Source of the DNA: Actinoallomurus sp.
GTDB lineage: Bacteria > Actinomycetota > Actinomycetes > Streptosporangiales > Streptosporangiaceae
Direction: 5' to 3'
NCBI GenBank assembly: GCA_025964625.1
Contig: JAOPYL010000157.1
Coordinates: 1-49,238, forward strand
Length of the DNA stretch: 49,238 nucleotides
Shown: piece after piece, positions 26,114-34,154 of the stretch
Layout of the letters: each line of letters starts with the position of its first letter
How positions within the stretch are numbered: the first letter of the stretch is position 1
Notes under the pieces: generated by a model
What the model saw: the letters and a program-made list of their open reading frames with translations, nothing else
Told to the model about the DNA's origin: nothing
The model's database searches: none
Position numbers and translations under genes: made by a program

Positions 26114-27264
26114 GCCGCCTCCAGCACCAGGCAGGCGTGGTGGTCGATCCGGCCGCCGATCCCGCCGACGAGCGCGGTACGCGCGCCCGTCACCTGCCGG
26201 TCGCCGCCATCGCCGCGCAGCTGGACGATCGCCTCCACCAGCGGTGTCATGCCCTGAAGGTAGAACCCGGACAGCTGGCCGCCCCCGGTGTTGGTGGGCA
26301 GTGCCCCACCGGGCGCCAGGGCGCCGGAACGGGCCAGCGGCCCGGCCTGCCCCGGCCCGCAGAAGCCGTACTCCTCCAGCAGGCACAGCGTCACGATCGT
26401 GAACGGGTCGTACAGCTCCAGCACGTCCAGGTCGCCACGGCTCAGTCCGGCCTCGGCGAGCGCGTCCTCGACGGCGGCGCGACCGCCGCCGAACCATGAT
26501 TCGTCTCCGGCGCGCCGCCGCCGTACCGGGTGTGCCCGGCCGCTCCCGATGACCCGCACGGGCGTGTGCCGGGCGGCGGGGAGATCCGGGCTGAGGACCA
26601 CGGCGGCCGCGCCGTTGACCGGGCGCGCGCAGTCCAGGCGGCGCAGCGGCGTGGACACCATCGGGCTGGCGCGGTAGGTGTCGGCGTCCAGGGGCGTGCG
26701 CTGCACCGCGTCGGGGTTGCCCTGGGCCCAGGCGCGGGCAGCGAGGGCCACCGACCCAAGGTCGTCCGGCGAACCGCCGGTGACGGCGAGCCAGCGGGCG
26801 GCGAGCAGGGCATAGGTCGGCACCGAACCGAGCACGCCGGAGGCGCGTTCGAGCCCGCGTACGCCGGAGTTGCCCCCGCTGCGGGCGTAGGTGGAGCCGG
26901 CGCCGCCCGCGGCCCGCAGCGGCGCGTCCGCGAAGACGCACGCCACGGTCCTGGCCTCGCCGGTACGGATCGCGAGCTGGGCGCGCCGCACCATCGCGAC
27001 CGTCGTCGCGCCCTTGATCTCCACGTGCTCCAGCAGCCGGAGGTCGCCGAGCCCGGCCTGCGCGGCGAGCGTAACGCCGACCCGGTCCGGGCGGACCCCC
27101 TGGCTCGACCCGACGAGCAGGCCGTCCAGCTCCGTGTGCGCGAGCCCGGCGTCGTCGAGGGCGGCGCGCAGCGCGCGCGCGGCCAGCTCGGCCGCGGAGC
27201 CACCCGGCTTGGTAGACATGGGTGTCAGACCGAGGCCGATGATCGCGGACTGCCGGGCGCTCAT
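26110..27264 (-). CDS. Thiolase-fold (SCP-x-like) protein, IpfD-like position
   Basis: A 384-residue thiolase-fold protein. The nucleophile loop reads HVEIKGATTVAMV, with no Cys, and the C-terminal block is PTNTGGGQLSGFYLQGMTP, without the GHP motif. ELYDPFTIVTLCLLEEYGFC keeps the Tyr of the YDxF block seen in the steroid aldolase Ltp2. With the coupled DUF35 protein it is best read as a retro-aldolase that would release the side chain as an acyl-CoA from a ring-1,2-diol and leave a catechol. The ATG overlaps the stop of the small leading gene. Confidence 0.88.
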   Translation of the reverse strand: MSARQSAIIGLGLTPMSTKPGGSAAELAARALRAALDDAGLAHTELDGLLVGSSQGVRPDRVGVTLAAQAGLGDLRLLEHVEIKGATTVAMVRRAQLAIRTGEARTVACVFADAPLRAAGGAGSTYARSGGNSGVRGLERASGVLGSVPTYALLAARWLAVTGGSPDDLGSVALAARAWAQGNPDAVQRTPLDADTYRASPMVSTPLRRLDCARPVNGAAAVVLSPDLPAARHTPVRVIGSGRAHPVRRRRAGDESWFGGGRAAVEDALAEAGLSRGDLDVLELYDPFTIVTLCLLEEYGFCGPGQAGPLARSGALAPGGALPTNTGGGQLSGFYLQGMTPLVEAIVQLRGDGGDRQVTGARTALVGGIGGRIDHHACLVLEAA

Positions 27265-27521
27265 CGGCCGCGCTCGTCCCGGTAGTGCCCGACCCGGAGC
27301 CAGTCGAGGCGGTCCTCGGGAGTGGCGAGGCAGAGGCTCGCCAGCTCGAGGGGGGACAGCAGGATCTCCGCGCCGGTCTCCAGATCCTGGACCAGCAGGC
27401 GAGGGCCGTTTCCGCGCTCATCGAGCGTGATCCGCACGGAGGCGAACTCGTTGCGCAACTCCGTCAGCGGACGGCGTCCGGGGTCGGTGTTTCCCGTACC
27501 GAGCCCGTCGCTCCCCGTCAC
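27261..27521 (-). CDS. Small protein leading the dioxygenase operon, function unknown
   Basis: An 86-residue protein with a polar, Gly-rich N-terminus and a compact C-terminal half: ASVRITLDERGNGPRLLVQDLETGAEILLSPLELASLCLATPEDRLDWLR. The pattern suggests a two- or three-stranded sheet and a helix; there are no metal ligands apart from single residues and no membrane segment. The GTG start has no clear ribosome site, so the mRNA may be leaderless or start close by. It overlaps the thiolase-fold start by four bases, and a gene that opens a nine-gene coupled chain is unlikely to be accidental. I do not recognise the family. Confidence 0.7.
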   Translation of the reverse strand: MTGSDGLGTGNTDPGRRPLTELRNEFASVRITLDERGNGPRLLVQDLETGAEILLSPLELASLCLATPEDRLDWLRVGHYRDERGR

Positions 27522-27563
27522 CGGATCGGAGTTTCTATCGACGATGCCACGTCATGGTTATAT

Positions 27564-27582
27564 CGTAGACTCGCTGTCAGAA
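27564..27582 (+). promoter_or_regulatory. Regional operator shared by the two core operons
   Basis: CGTAGAC-TCGCT-GTCAGAA in the 88-base gap between the divergent dioxygenase and meta-cleavage operons. It lies 28 bases before the extradiol ATG and 43 before the small-gene GTG. The included TAGACT also fits a -10 hexamer for the rightward promoter, so a bound repressor would block it. Confidence 0.65.
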
Positions 27583-27609
27583 ACAATGTCCCTACGTGAA
27601 GGGTTGCCG

Positions 27610-28167
27610 ATGTCCAGTCCCCCTCCCGCCCAGCTCACGCACGTCGGGCTCTATGTCGAAGATATGGACAGGATGGCCGATTTCTACCAGCGGCTCCTGG
27701 GCATGGTCATCACCGACCAGGGTGAGTTCCTCGGTAAGCGGCTCACCTTCCTCAGCCGCGACGCGGACGAGCATCACCAGCTCGTGCTGGTCACCGGCCG
27801 GAAGGTCCCGGACGGGGTGCAGCTGCTGTCACAGGTGTCGTTCCGGTTGGAGGACGAGGACCTCAAAGGCCTGCGCTGGTTCCGCACGACGGCTCTCGAG
27901 CTCGGTGCGACGGGCATGGAGGGCCGCAACCACGGCAACAGCTGGAGCATCTACTTCGAGGACCCCGAGGGCAACCGGCTGGAGCTGTACGCCCCGACGC
28001 GGTGGTACGTCAGCCAGCCGTGGCGGGTCGCGCTCGACCTCGACCGGACCGATGAGGAGATCCGCGAAGAGACCCTCAAGCTGATCGAGGAGTCCGCCAC
28101 CTGGCAGCCGGTCGAGACCTGGAAGACGGAGCTGGCCACGAGGCTGGGCACGGAGGCTGAAGCGTGA
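27610..28167 (+). CDS. One-domain extradiol dioxygenase (VOC fold)
   Basis: A 185-residue vicinal-oxygen-chelate protein whose pattern matches the short, single-module type I extradiol dioxygenases. Putative Fe ligands are His 11 in LTHVGLYV, His 55/56 in DEHHQLVLV, and Glu 125 in NRLELYAP; NHGNSWSIYFEDPEGN ahead of the Glu is the extradiol signature and supplies His 108. It should cleave a catechol next to the hydroxyls (meta-cleavage). The genes that follow encode the next three steps, which supports the call over glyoxalase or other VOC functions. GAAGGG precedes this ATG; an upstream ATG at 27586 is weaker. Confidence 0.85.
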   Translation: MSSPPPAQLTHVGLYVEDMDRMADFYQRLLGMVITDQGEFLGKRLTFLSRDADEHHQLVLVTGRKVPDGVQLLSQVSFRLEDEDLKGLRWFRTTALELGATGMEGRNHGNSWSIYFEDPEGNRLELYAPTRWYVSQPWRVALDLDRTDEEIREETLKLIEESATWQPVETWKTELATRLGTEAEA

Positions 28168-29036
28168 GTGAGCAGGAGCCCGATTACCGCAGCATCTGGA
28201 CGTGGCTGCGGGAGGTGGAATTCCGTCAGGGGTGGTGTGACGCGGGCGGCATCAGGACCCGGTTCGCCGAGGCGGGCGATCCCGACCTGCCCGGTCTCCT
28301 CCTCCTGCACGGCACCGGCGGCCACTGGGAGACCTTCGCGCCGAACCTGGGGGCACTGAGCGAGCACTTCCACTGCGTCGCGGTCGACATGGTCGGCAAC
28401 GGCTTTTCGGCCAAGCCCGACTACGACTACGAGATCGCGGTCTACGTACGGCAGATGCTGGCGGTCCTCGACCACTTCGGCATGACGCGTTCCTCGGTCG
28501 TCGGCATGTCGCTGGGGGCCTGGGTCGCCGCCCGGCTGGCGCTGGACGCGCCGGAGCGGGTCGAACGGGTCATCCTGATGTCGCCGGCCGGGCTCGTCGC
28601 CACCGCGTCCAACATGGCGCGCATCCGCGCCGAGCGGACGAAGGCGGTCGAGGACCCGAACTGGCAGTCCATCAAGGCGATGTTCGATCACCTGATCGCC
28701 GAGGAGCGCAACCGGATCCCGGACGTCATCGCGCTGCGCCAGGCGATCTACCGGCTGCCGGACACCCGCGAGTCCATCGACCACCTCCTGATCCTGCAGG
28801 ACCCCGAGGCGCGGGAACGCAACCTGTTGTCCGAGGAGCAGTGGCGCTCGATCACGGCCCCGACCCTGGTCGTCGCGTCCGGCAAGGACTACAGCGAGTA
28901 CGAGAACACCGCCCGCCGCGTCGCCGCGCTGCTGCCCGACTCCCAGCTGCTGGAGATGCCGAACGTCAAGCACTGGCCCCATTTCGAGGACCCCGAAGTG
29001 TTCAACCCGGCCGCGCTGAAGTTCCTGCTGGGGTGA
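28164..29036 (+). CDS. Alpha/beta hydrolase, probable meta-cleavage product C-C hydrolase
   Basis: A 290-residue alpha/beta hydrolase. [17 protein letters not shown] forms the oxyanion loop, Ser 116 in GMSLG is the nucleophile, SGKDYSEY provides the acid, and His 270 in [13 protein letters not shown] completes the triad. The MhpC/BphD group hydrolyses the ring-fission product to 2-hydroxypenta-2,4-dienoate and a carboxylic acid. Its place between the extradiol dioxygenase and the dienoate hydratase fits that role. GTG overlaps the previous stop. Confidence 0.9.
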   Translation: MSEQEPDYRSIWTWLREVEFRQGWCDAGGIRTRFAEAGDPDLPGLLLLHGTGGHWETFAPNLGALSEHFHCVAVDMVGNGFSAKPDYDYEIAVYVRQMLAVLDHFGMTRSSVVGMSLGAWVAARLALDAPERVERVILMSPAGLVATASNMARIRAERTKAVEDPNWQSIKAMFDHLIAEERNRIPDVIALRQAIYRLPDTRESIDHLLILQDPEARERNLLSEEQWRSITAPTLVVASGKDYSEYENTARRVAALLPDSQLLEMPNVKHWPHFEDPEVFNPAALKFLLG

Positions 29037-29040
29037 CAGG

Positions 29041-29862
29041 GTGACTGCCACATTCGATGACGCCCTGATCGAGGACATGGCGCGCCGGCTGGACGAGGCC
29101 GAGCGCACCAGGACCCCGATCCGCCAGCTCTCCCTGCAGTACCCGGAGATGACCATCGAGGACGCCTACGCGGTCCAGCGCGCCTGGGTGGCCGACAAGC
29201 TGCGGAAAGGCCGGGTCCTTCGGGGCCGCAAGATCGGCCTCACCTCCCAGGTGATGCAGAGAGCGGTCTCGATCAACGAGCCGGACTACGGCGCGCTGTT
29301 CGACGACATGTTCTTCGAGGACGGAGCGACCGTGCCGTACGGCCGCTTCATCCATCCCCGCGTCGAGGTGGAGCTGGCGTTCGTGCTCGGCCGGCCGCTG
29401 AAGGGCCCCGGCATCACGGTGTTCGATGTGCTGAGCGCGGCGGAGTACGTCACGCCGGCGTTGGAGATCCTGGACGCGCGGGTGCAGATGAGCGACCCGG
29501 AGACCGGGCACCTGCGCACGATCGTCGACACGATCGCGGACAACGCGGCCGATGCCGGGATCGTCGTGGGCGGCCGGGCGGTGCGGCCGATGGACGTGGA
29601 TCTGCGCTGGGTCGCCGCCGTGCTGCACCGCAACGGCGTCATCGAGGAGTCGGGCGTCGCCGCGGCCGTGCTCAACCACCCGGCCAACGGGGTCGCGTGG
29701 CTCGCCAACCGGCTCGCGCCGTACGGCGACGGGCTCGAGCCGGGCCAGGTCGTCCTCGCGGGCTCGTTCACCCGGCCGGTGCACGCTGCGGACGGTGACG
29801 TGTTCCTCGCCGACTTCGGGCCGCTCGGCACGCTGAGCGTCCGCTTCGAGGCGGCGCCGTGA
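29041..29862 (+). CDS. 2-hydroxypenta-2,4-dienoate (2-keto-4-pentenoate) hydratase
   Basis: A 273-residue member of the FAH-like hydratase family (MhpD/BphH/HsaE). [34 protein letters not shown] is the family hallmark, and [16 protein letters not shown] carries the metal-binding Glu residues. It adds water to the dienoate to give 4-hydroxy-2-oxovalerate (or a longer homologue if the dienoate is alkylated). Starts four bases after the hydrolase stop and overlaps the aldolase start. Confidence 0.93.
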   Translation: MTATFDDALIEDMARRLDEAERTRTPIRQLSLQYPEMTIEDAYAVQRAWVADKLRKGRVLRGRKIGLTSQVMQRAVSINEPDYGALFDDMFFEDGATVPYGRFIHPRVEVELAFVLGRPLKGPGITVFDVLSAAEYVTPALEILDARVQMSDPETGHLRTIVDTIADNAADAGIVVGGRAVRPMDVDLRWVAAVLHRNGVIEESGVAAAVLNHPANGVAWLANRLAPYGDGLEPGQVVLAGSFTRPVHAADGDVFLADFGPLGTLSVRFEAAP

Positions 29863-30626
29863 CGCGCGCGGACCGCTGGGCCGACCGGCTGCGCGGCGAG
29901 ATCCCGCTGATCGGGATGTGGGTGGTCTCGGGCAGCGCGTACGCGGCCGAGATCTGTGCCGGCGGCGGCCTGGACTGCCTGATCATCGACTGCGAGCACG
30001 CCCCGAACAACGTGCCGTCGCTGGTGCCGCAGCTCCAGGCCGTCGCGCCATACCCGGTCGAGACGATCGTCCGCCCCCCGACGGGCGACCCTGTGCTCAT
30101 CAAGCAGTTGCTCGACATCGGGGTGCGCAACCTCATGGTGCCGATGGTGGAGTCCGCCGAGCAGGCGCGAGCCCTCGTCGCCGCCATGCGCTACCCACCG
30201 GAGGGCATCCGGGGAGTCGGCGCCGCGTTCGCCAGGGCGTCCCGGTGGGGTCGCGTACCCGGCTACCTGGCCGGCGCCGCCGAGGAGCTCACGCTGACCG
30301 TGCAGGTGGAGTCGCGCTGGGGCCTGGACGAGGTCGGGGCCATCGCCTCGGTGGGGGGAGTCGACGCGGTCTTCTTCGGGCCGGCCGACCTCGCCGCGTC
30401 ATTCGGCCACCTCGGGGAGGCCGAACACCCGGAGGTGCTGTCCTCGATCGAGCAGGCCATCGGGACCGTCGCCGCGCTCGGCAAGGCGGCCTGCGTCAAC
30501 GCCTTCGCCGAACCCACTGCGCGCCGCTACCTGGCGGCGGGTGCGCGGCTCGCGGTGGTGGGCGCCGACGTCACCCTGCTCGCCCGGGGGAGCGAGGAAC
30601 TCGCGGCGCGCTACCGACAGCCCTGA
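29859..30626 (+). CDS. HpcH/HpaI family class II 2-oxo-4-hydroxy acid aldolase
   Basis: A 255-residue TIM-barrel aldolase of the HpcH/HpaI family. [32 protein letters not shown] contains the base-bearing Dx[10 protein letters not shown] the conserved Arg, [15 protein letters not shown] the metal Glu, and [12 protein letters not shown] the metal Asp. It should split 4-hydroxy-2-oxovalerate to pyruvate and an aldehyde. Most catechol pathways use the unrelated DmpG/MhpE aldolase paired with an acetaldehyde dehydrogenase, neither of which is in this window. Followed by a hairpin. Confidence 0.9.
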   Translation: MTRADRWADRLRGEIPLIGMWVVSGSAYAAEICAGGGLDCLIIDCEHAPNNVPSLVPQLQAVAPYPVETIVRPPTGDPVLIKQLLDIGVRNLMVPMVESAEQARALVAAMRYPPEGIRGVGAAFARASRWGRVPGYLAGAAEELTLTVQVESRWGLDEVGAIASVGGVDAVFFGPADLAASFGHLGEAEHPEVLSSIEQAIGTVAALGKAACVNAFAEPTARRYLAAGARLAVVGADVTLLARGSEELAARYRQP

Positions 30627-30632
30627 ACCCGT

Positions 30633-30659
30633 CGAGCCGGGCCGGTGACACCCGGCTCG
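30633..30659 (+). terminator. Intra-operon hairpin after the aldolase gene
   Basis: Perfect nine-base arms CGAGCCGGG and CCCGGCTCG around a nine-base loop, in the 68-base gap before the acyl-CoA dehydrogenase. It may be a partial terminator or mRNA end that lowers expression of the distal genes. Confidence 0.55.
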
Positions 30660-30694
30660 CCGACCCTTGCGTCATTCATGGAGAGGAGGCCGGA

Positions 30695-31876
30695 GTGGAT
30701 CTCGACTTCACGGCCGAGCAGATGGAGTTCCGCGACGAGGTGCGGACCTGGCTGACCGAGCACGCTCCCACCGAACCCCGGCCGCACCTGGACGCCGCCG
30801 CCATGCGCGAGTACGACCTGGCGTGGCAGCGCACCCAGTGGGATGGCGGCTGGGCCGGAATCGCCTGGCCCGAGCGGTACGGCGGCCGGGGCCTCACCCT
30901 CGTGCAGCAGCTCATCTGGTACGAGGAGTACGCCCGGGCGGGGCTGCCGAGCGTGGACGCCTGCTTCGTCGGCCTCAACCACGCGGGCCCGACGCTGATC
31001 ACCACCGCCACCGAGGAGCAGAAGAACTTCCACCTGCCCCGCATCCTGCGTGGGGAGGACGTGTGGTGCCAGGGTTTCTCCGAGCCCGGCGCCGGCTCCG
31101 ACCTCGCGGCGCTGAGCACCCGCGCCGAGCTGGACGGCGATGAGTTCGTCGTCACCGGCCAGAAGATATGGACCAGCTTCGCCATGATCGCGGACTACCA
31201 GGAACTCCTGGTGCGCACCGATCGGGACGGGGCGAAGAAGCACCACGGCATCACCTGGCTGATCTGCGACATGCGCTCGCCGGGTATCGAGGTGCGGCCC
31301 ATCGAGACCATCGAGGGCGGCGCCGAGTTCTGCGAGGTCTTCTACGACGAGGTCCGTATCCCGGTTGCCAACGTGGTCGGCGAGCGGGACAAGGGCTGGC
31401 GGGTGGCGATGTCCACGCTGTCGTTCGAGCGCGGCACCGCCTACACCGCCAGCCAGGTCCGGCTGTCGGACACCGTGGAGAAGCTCATCGACCTGGCGCG
31501 GGAGCGGACCGGCCCGGACGGCCGGCGGCCGGCCATCGCGGACGACGAGCTGTCCCGCCGGCTGGCGACCGCCCGCGCCGAGGTGGCCGCGCTGCGGGCG
31601 ATGACGTACGCCGGCATCTGCCGCAACCTGCGCTCGGACACGCCGGGCCCGGAGGGCTCGATGCTCAAGCTGTACTACGCCGAGATCGCCAAGCGCGTGG
31701 CGCGCCTGGCGATGGACATCCTGGGCGCCGACGGCCTGCGGGCGACCTCCCGCTGGGACCGGCCCTTCGGCTGGTCCGGCAACTACCTGTACTCCTTCTC
31801 CACCTCGATCGGCGGGGGCACGTCGGAGATCCAGCGCAACATCATCGGCGACCGGGTCCTCGGACTCCCGCGCTGA
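30695..31876 (+). CDS. Acyl-CoA dehydrogenase, alpha-type subunit
   Basis: A 393-residue acyl-CoA dehydrogenase. WCQGFSEPGAGSDLAALSTRAELDGDEFVVTGQKIWTS supplies the flavin signature. The C-terminal block is FSTSIGGGTSEIQRNIIGDRVLGLPR, where the usual catalytic EGT is GGT, so the base must sit elsewhere, perhaps the Glu in STLSFERGTAY. This pattern and the shorter partner gene downstream indicate an alpha2-beta2 enzyme of the FadE28/FadE29 kind, used for short branched side chains on rings. The GTG has a strong GGAGAGGAGG ribosome site. Confidence 0.9.
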   Translation: MDLDFTAEQMEFRDEVRTWLTEHAPTEPRPHLDAAAMREYDLAWQRTQWDGGWAGIAWPERYGGRGLTLVQQLIWYEEYARAGLPSVDACFVGLNHAGPTLITTATEEQKNFHLPRILRGEDVWCQGFSEPGAGSDLAALSTRAELDGDEFVVTGQKIWTSFAMIADYQELLVRTDRDGAKKHHGITWLICDMRSPGIEVRPIETIEGGAEFCEVFYDEVRIPVANVVGERDKGWRVAMSTLSFERGTAYTASQVRLSDTVEKLIDLARERTGPDGRRPAIADDELSRRLATARAEVAALRAMTYAGICRNLRSDTPGPEGSMLKLYYAEIAKRVARLAMDILGADGLRATSRWDRPFGWSGNYLYSFSTSIGGGTSEIQRNIIGDRVLGLPR

Positions 31877-31891
31877 CCGCCGCGACGGCGG
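31877..31891 (+). terminator. Short stem directly after the alpha-type dehydrogenase stop
   Basis: CCGCCG-CGA-CGGCGG begins at the base after the stop. The 108-base gap that follows holds nothing else I recognise apart from the next ribosome site; the stem could stabilise the mRNA or attenuate. Confidence 0.35.
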
Positions 31892-31984
31892 AAATCGCAA
31901 ATACCGGAGCGCGGGCGCTCGCGATCGCGCGTCTTTCGATCGGCCGGCCGTACGGCGGCCACCGATCCGACACTGGAGGGCACC

Positions 31985-33013
31985 GTGGATCTTCTCTCTT
32001 CGGCCGACCAGCTCGAACTGGCCAGGGTCGCGGCCGAGTTCTTCACCGAGCAGTCGCCGATCGGCGCGATCAGGGACCGCAGGGACGAACCCGGCGCGGT
32101 CAGCCGCAAGCTGTGGTCCGCCGGGGCGGACCTCGGACTGCTCGGGCTGAGCGCCGCCGAGGACATCGGCGGCGCCGGGCTCGACCTGGAGGACGAGGCC
32201 CTGCTGTTCCGCGAACTGGGCCGGCGGCTGGTGCCGGGACCGTTCTTGTCCTCGGTGCTCGGCGCGCGTGTCGCGGCGCTGGGCGGCCAGGCCGACCTCG
32301 CCCGGTCGATCGTCGACGGTGAGGTCCTGGTCGGGCTCGCCCTTCGCAGGGACGGCGAGCCGGGGGGCGGCGGACCGGTGGAAGGCACGTTCGCCCTGTT
32401 CGACACGCCGGACACCCGGTACGTCCTCGTGGCCGACCCGTCAGGAGCGGGCCTGCTGGACACGGCCTCGCTGGCCGAGGTTCAGACGACCGAGTGCATC
32501 GACCCGGGCACCCGGCTCGCCTACGGGCGGGCCGACGGGGTAGTGCCGCTGTGCTGGGTGCCTGCGGAGGACGACCCGATCCGGTCGCGCGGGCTGGTGC
32601 TCGCCTCGGCCGTCCTGGTCGGCATCGCCGAGGCGGCGCGGGACCTGTCGGTCGAGCACGCCAAGACGCGGGTCCAGTTCGGCCGCCCCATCGGGGTCAA
32701 CCAGGCGATCAAGCACGCGTGCGTGGACATGGCGGTCGCCTCCGAGGCGGCGTGGGAGCAGACCCTCTTCGCCGCGATCAGCCTGCGTTCGGGCCGGGCC
32801 GACGCGGAGTTCCAGGTGCTGGCGGCCAACGTGGTGGCCGGCCGTGCCGCGATCGACAACGCGGCGGCGACCATCCAGGTCCACGGCGGGATGGGCTTCA
32901 CCTACGAGCACGACGCACACCTTTACCTCAAGCGGGCGCACGTGATCGAGCAGTTCTTCGGCTCGACCCGCGACCAGCTCGACGACCTGCTCAGCCAGGA
33001 GGCCGCACAATGA
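31985..33013 (+). CDS. Acyl-CoA dehydrogenase, beta-type subunit
   Basis: A 342-residue acyl-CoA dehydrogenase-fold protein, shorter than the family norm of about 380. It lacks the CxGxxEPGSGSD signature (the region reads EVLVGLALRRDGEPGGGG) but keeps RVQFGRPIGVNQAIKH and VHGGMGFTYEHDAHLYLKRA. It therefore looks like the partner that shares the flavin site with the preceding gene's product. It resembles module 1 of the fused dehydrogenase at the left end. The GTG has GGAGGG upstream; the stop overlaps the next ATG. Confidence 0.9.
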   Translation: MDLLSSADQLELARVAAEFFTEQSPIGAIRDRRDEPGAVSRKLWSAGADLGLLGLSAAEDIGGAGLDLEDEALLFRELGRRLVPGPFLSSVLGARVAALGGQADLARSIVDGEVLVGLALRRDGEPGGGGPVEGTFALFDTPDTRYVLVADPSGAGLLDTASLAEVQTTECIDPGTRLAYGRADGVVPLCWVPAEDDPIRSRGLVLASAVLVGIAEAARDLSVEHAKTRVQFGRPIGVNQAIKHACVDMAVASEAAWEQTLFAAISLRSGRADAEFQVLAANVVAGRAAIDNAAATIQVHGGMGFTYEHDAHLYLKRAHVIEQFFGSTRDQLDDLLSQEAAQ

Positions 33014-34152
33014 GCCGCAGAACAGTGATCGCCGGGGTGGCGCTGGCCGACACGGCCGGCACCGCCACCAACCCGTACGGCCTGATCGCGCAGGCCAGCA
33101 GGCGCGCCCTGGCGGACGCCGGCCTGACCCCGGACCAGGTGGACGGGCTCGGGTCGACCGGGCAGGGCACCCTGCCGCCGATCGAGGTCGGTGAGTACCT
33201 CGGGCTCCGGCCCCGCTGGATCGACTCGACCTCCGTCGGCGGCGCGTCCTGGGAGGTCATGGTGGCGCACGCCACCGACGCCATCGCCGCCGGCCACGCC
33301 GACGTGGTGCTGCTGACGTACGGGTCGACGGCCCGGTCCGACCTTCGCAGGGGGTTGCGGACCGCGAACCTCAACTGGGGGTCCCGTGGCCCGTTGCAGT
33401 GGGAGTCGCCCTACGGGCACACACTGATCGCCAAGTACGCGATGGCCGCGCGGCGGCACATGCACGAGTACGGCACGACGATCGAGCAGCTCGCCGAGAT
33501 AGCCGTGGCCGCGCGCGCCAACGCGGCGGACAACCCCGACGCGGCGTACCGGGATCCGATCACCGTCGACGACGTGCTGGCCGGCCGGATGATCGCCGAC
33601 CCGTTCACCAAGCTGCACTGCTGCATCCGCTCCGACGGGGCCGCGGCCGCCGTGCTCGTGGCCGAGGACCGCCTGGCGGACCTGCCCGGCAAGCCGGTGT
33701 GGGTGCTGGGCGCGGCGGAGTCCGTCTCGCACGTGTCGACGAGCCAGTGGCCGGACATGACGACGGGGCCTGCGGAGGTCTCCGGGCGGCTGGCGTTCGA
33801 GCGGGCCGGGGTCACCCCCGACGACATCGACGTGTGCGAGCTCTACGACGCCTTCACGTACATGCTGCTGGTCACCCTGGAGGACCTCGGTTTCTGCAAG
33901 AAGGGTGAGGGCGGGCCGTTCGTCGCCGACGGCCGGCTGCGGCTCGGCGGTGCCCTCCCGACCAACACCGACGGCGGCGGGCTCTCGGCCTGCCATCCCG
34001 GGCAGCGCGGGCTGTTCCTCGTCGTGGAGGCCGTGCGGCAGCTGCGCGGGGAGGGCGGTCCCCGGCAGGTGCCGGACGCGAAACTGGCGTGTGTCAGCGG
34101 AACCGGTGGCTGGTTCTGCTCGAGCGGCACCGTGATCCTGGGCGCGGAGTAG
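33010..34152 (+). CDS. Thiolase-fold protein without nucleophilic cysteine
   Basis: A 380-residue thiolase-fold protein. The nucleophile loop reads DSTSVGGASWEVMV, with no Cys; CELYDAFTYMLLVTLEDLGFC is kept, and the C-terminal block is PTNTDGGGLSACHPGQRGLFLV, closer to the thiolase HP motif than the other two copies and without the second tyrosine of Ltp2. It has no adjacent DUF35 gene; the lone DUF35 gene at 44.2 kb could be the partner. The context after a split acyl-CoA dehydrogenase suggests side-chain shortening. Confidence 0.87.
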   Translation: MSRRTVIAGVALADTAGTATNPYGLIAQASRRALADAGLTPDQVDGLGSTGQGTLPPIEVGEYLGLRPRWIDSTSVGGASWEVMVAHATDAIAAGHADVVLLTYGSTARSDLRRGLRTANLNWGSRGPLQWESPYGHTLIAKYAMAARRHMHEYGTTIEQLAEIAVAARANAADNPDAAYRDPITVDDVLAGRMIADPFTKLHCCIRSDGAAAAVLVAEDRLADLPGKPVWVLGAAESVSHVSTSQWPDMTTGPAEVSGRLAFERAGVTPDDIDVCELYDAFTYMLLVTLEDLGFCKKGEGGPFVADGRLRLGGALPTNTDGGGLSACHPGQRGLFLVVEAVRQLRGEGGPRQVPDAKLACVSGTGGWFCSSGTVILGAE

Positions 34153-34154
34153 CC

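Noticed and set aside
22235-27521. Naming ibuprofen as the substrate
   Set aside because: Only the gene set matches; natural aryl-acetates or aryl-propionates, alkylphenol products or aromatic terpenoids are equally possible.
30695-33013. A frameshift splitting one fused acyl-CoA dehydrogenase into two genes
   Set aside because: The two genes are separated by 108 non-coding bases, each has its own good ribosome site, and the module order is opposite to that of the fused gene.
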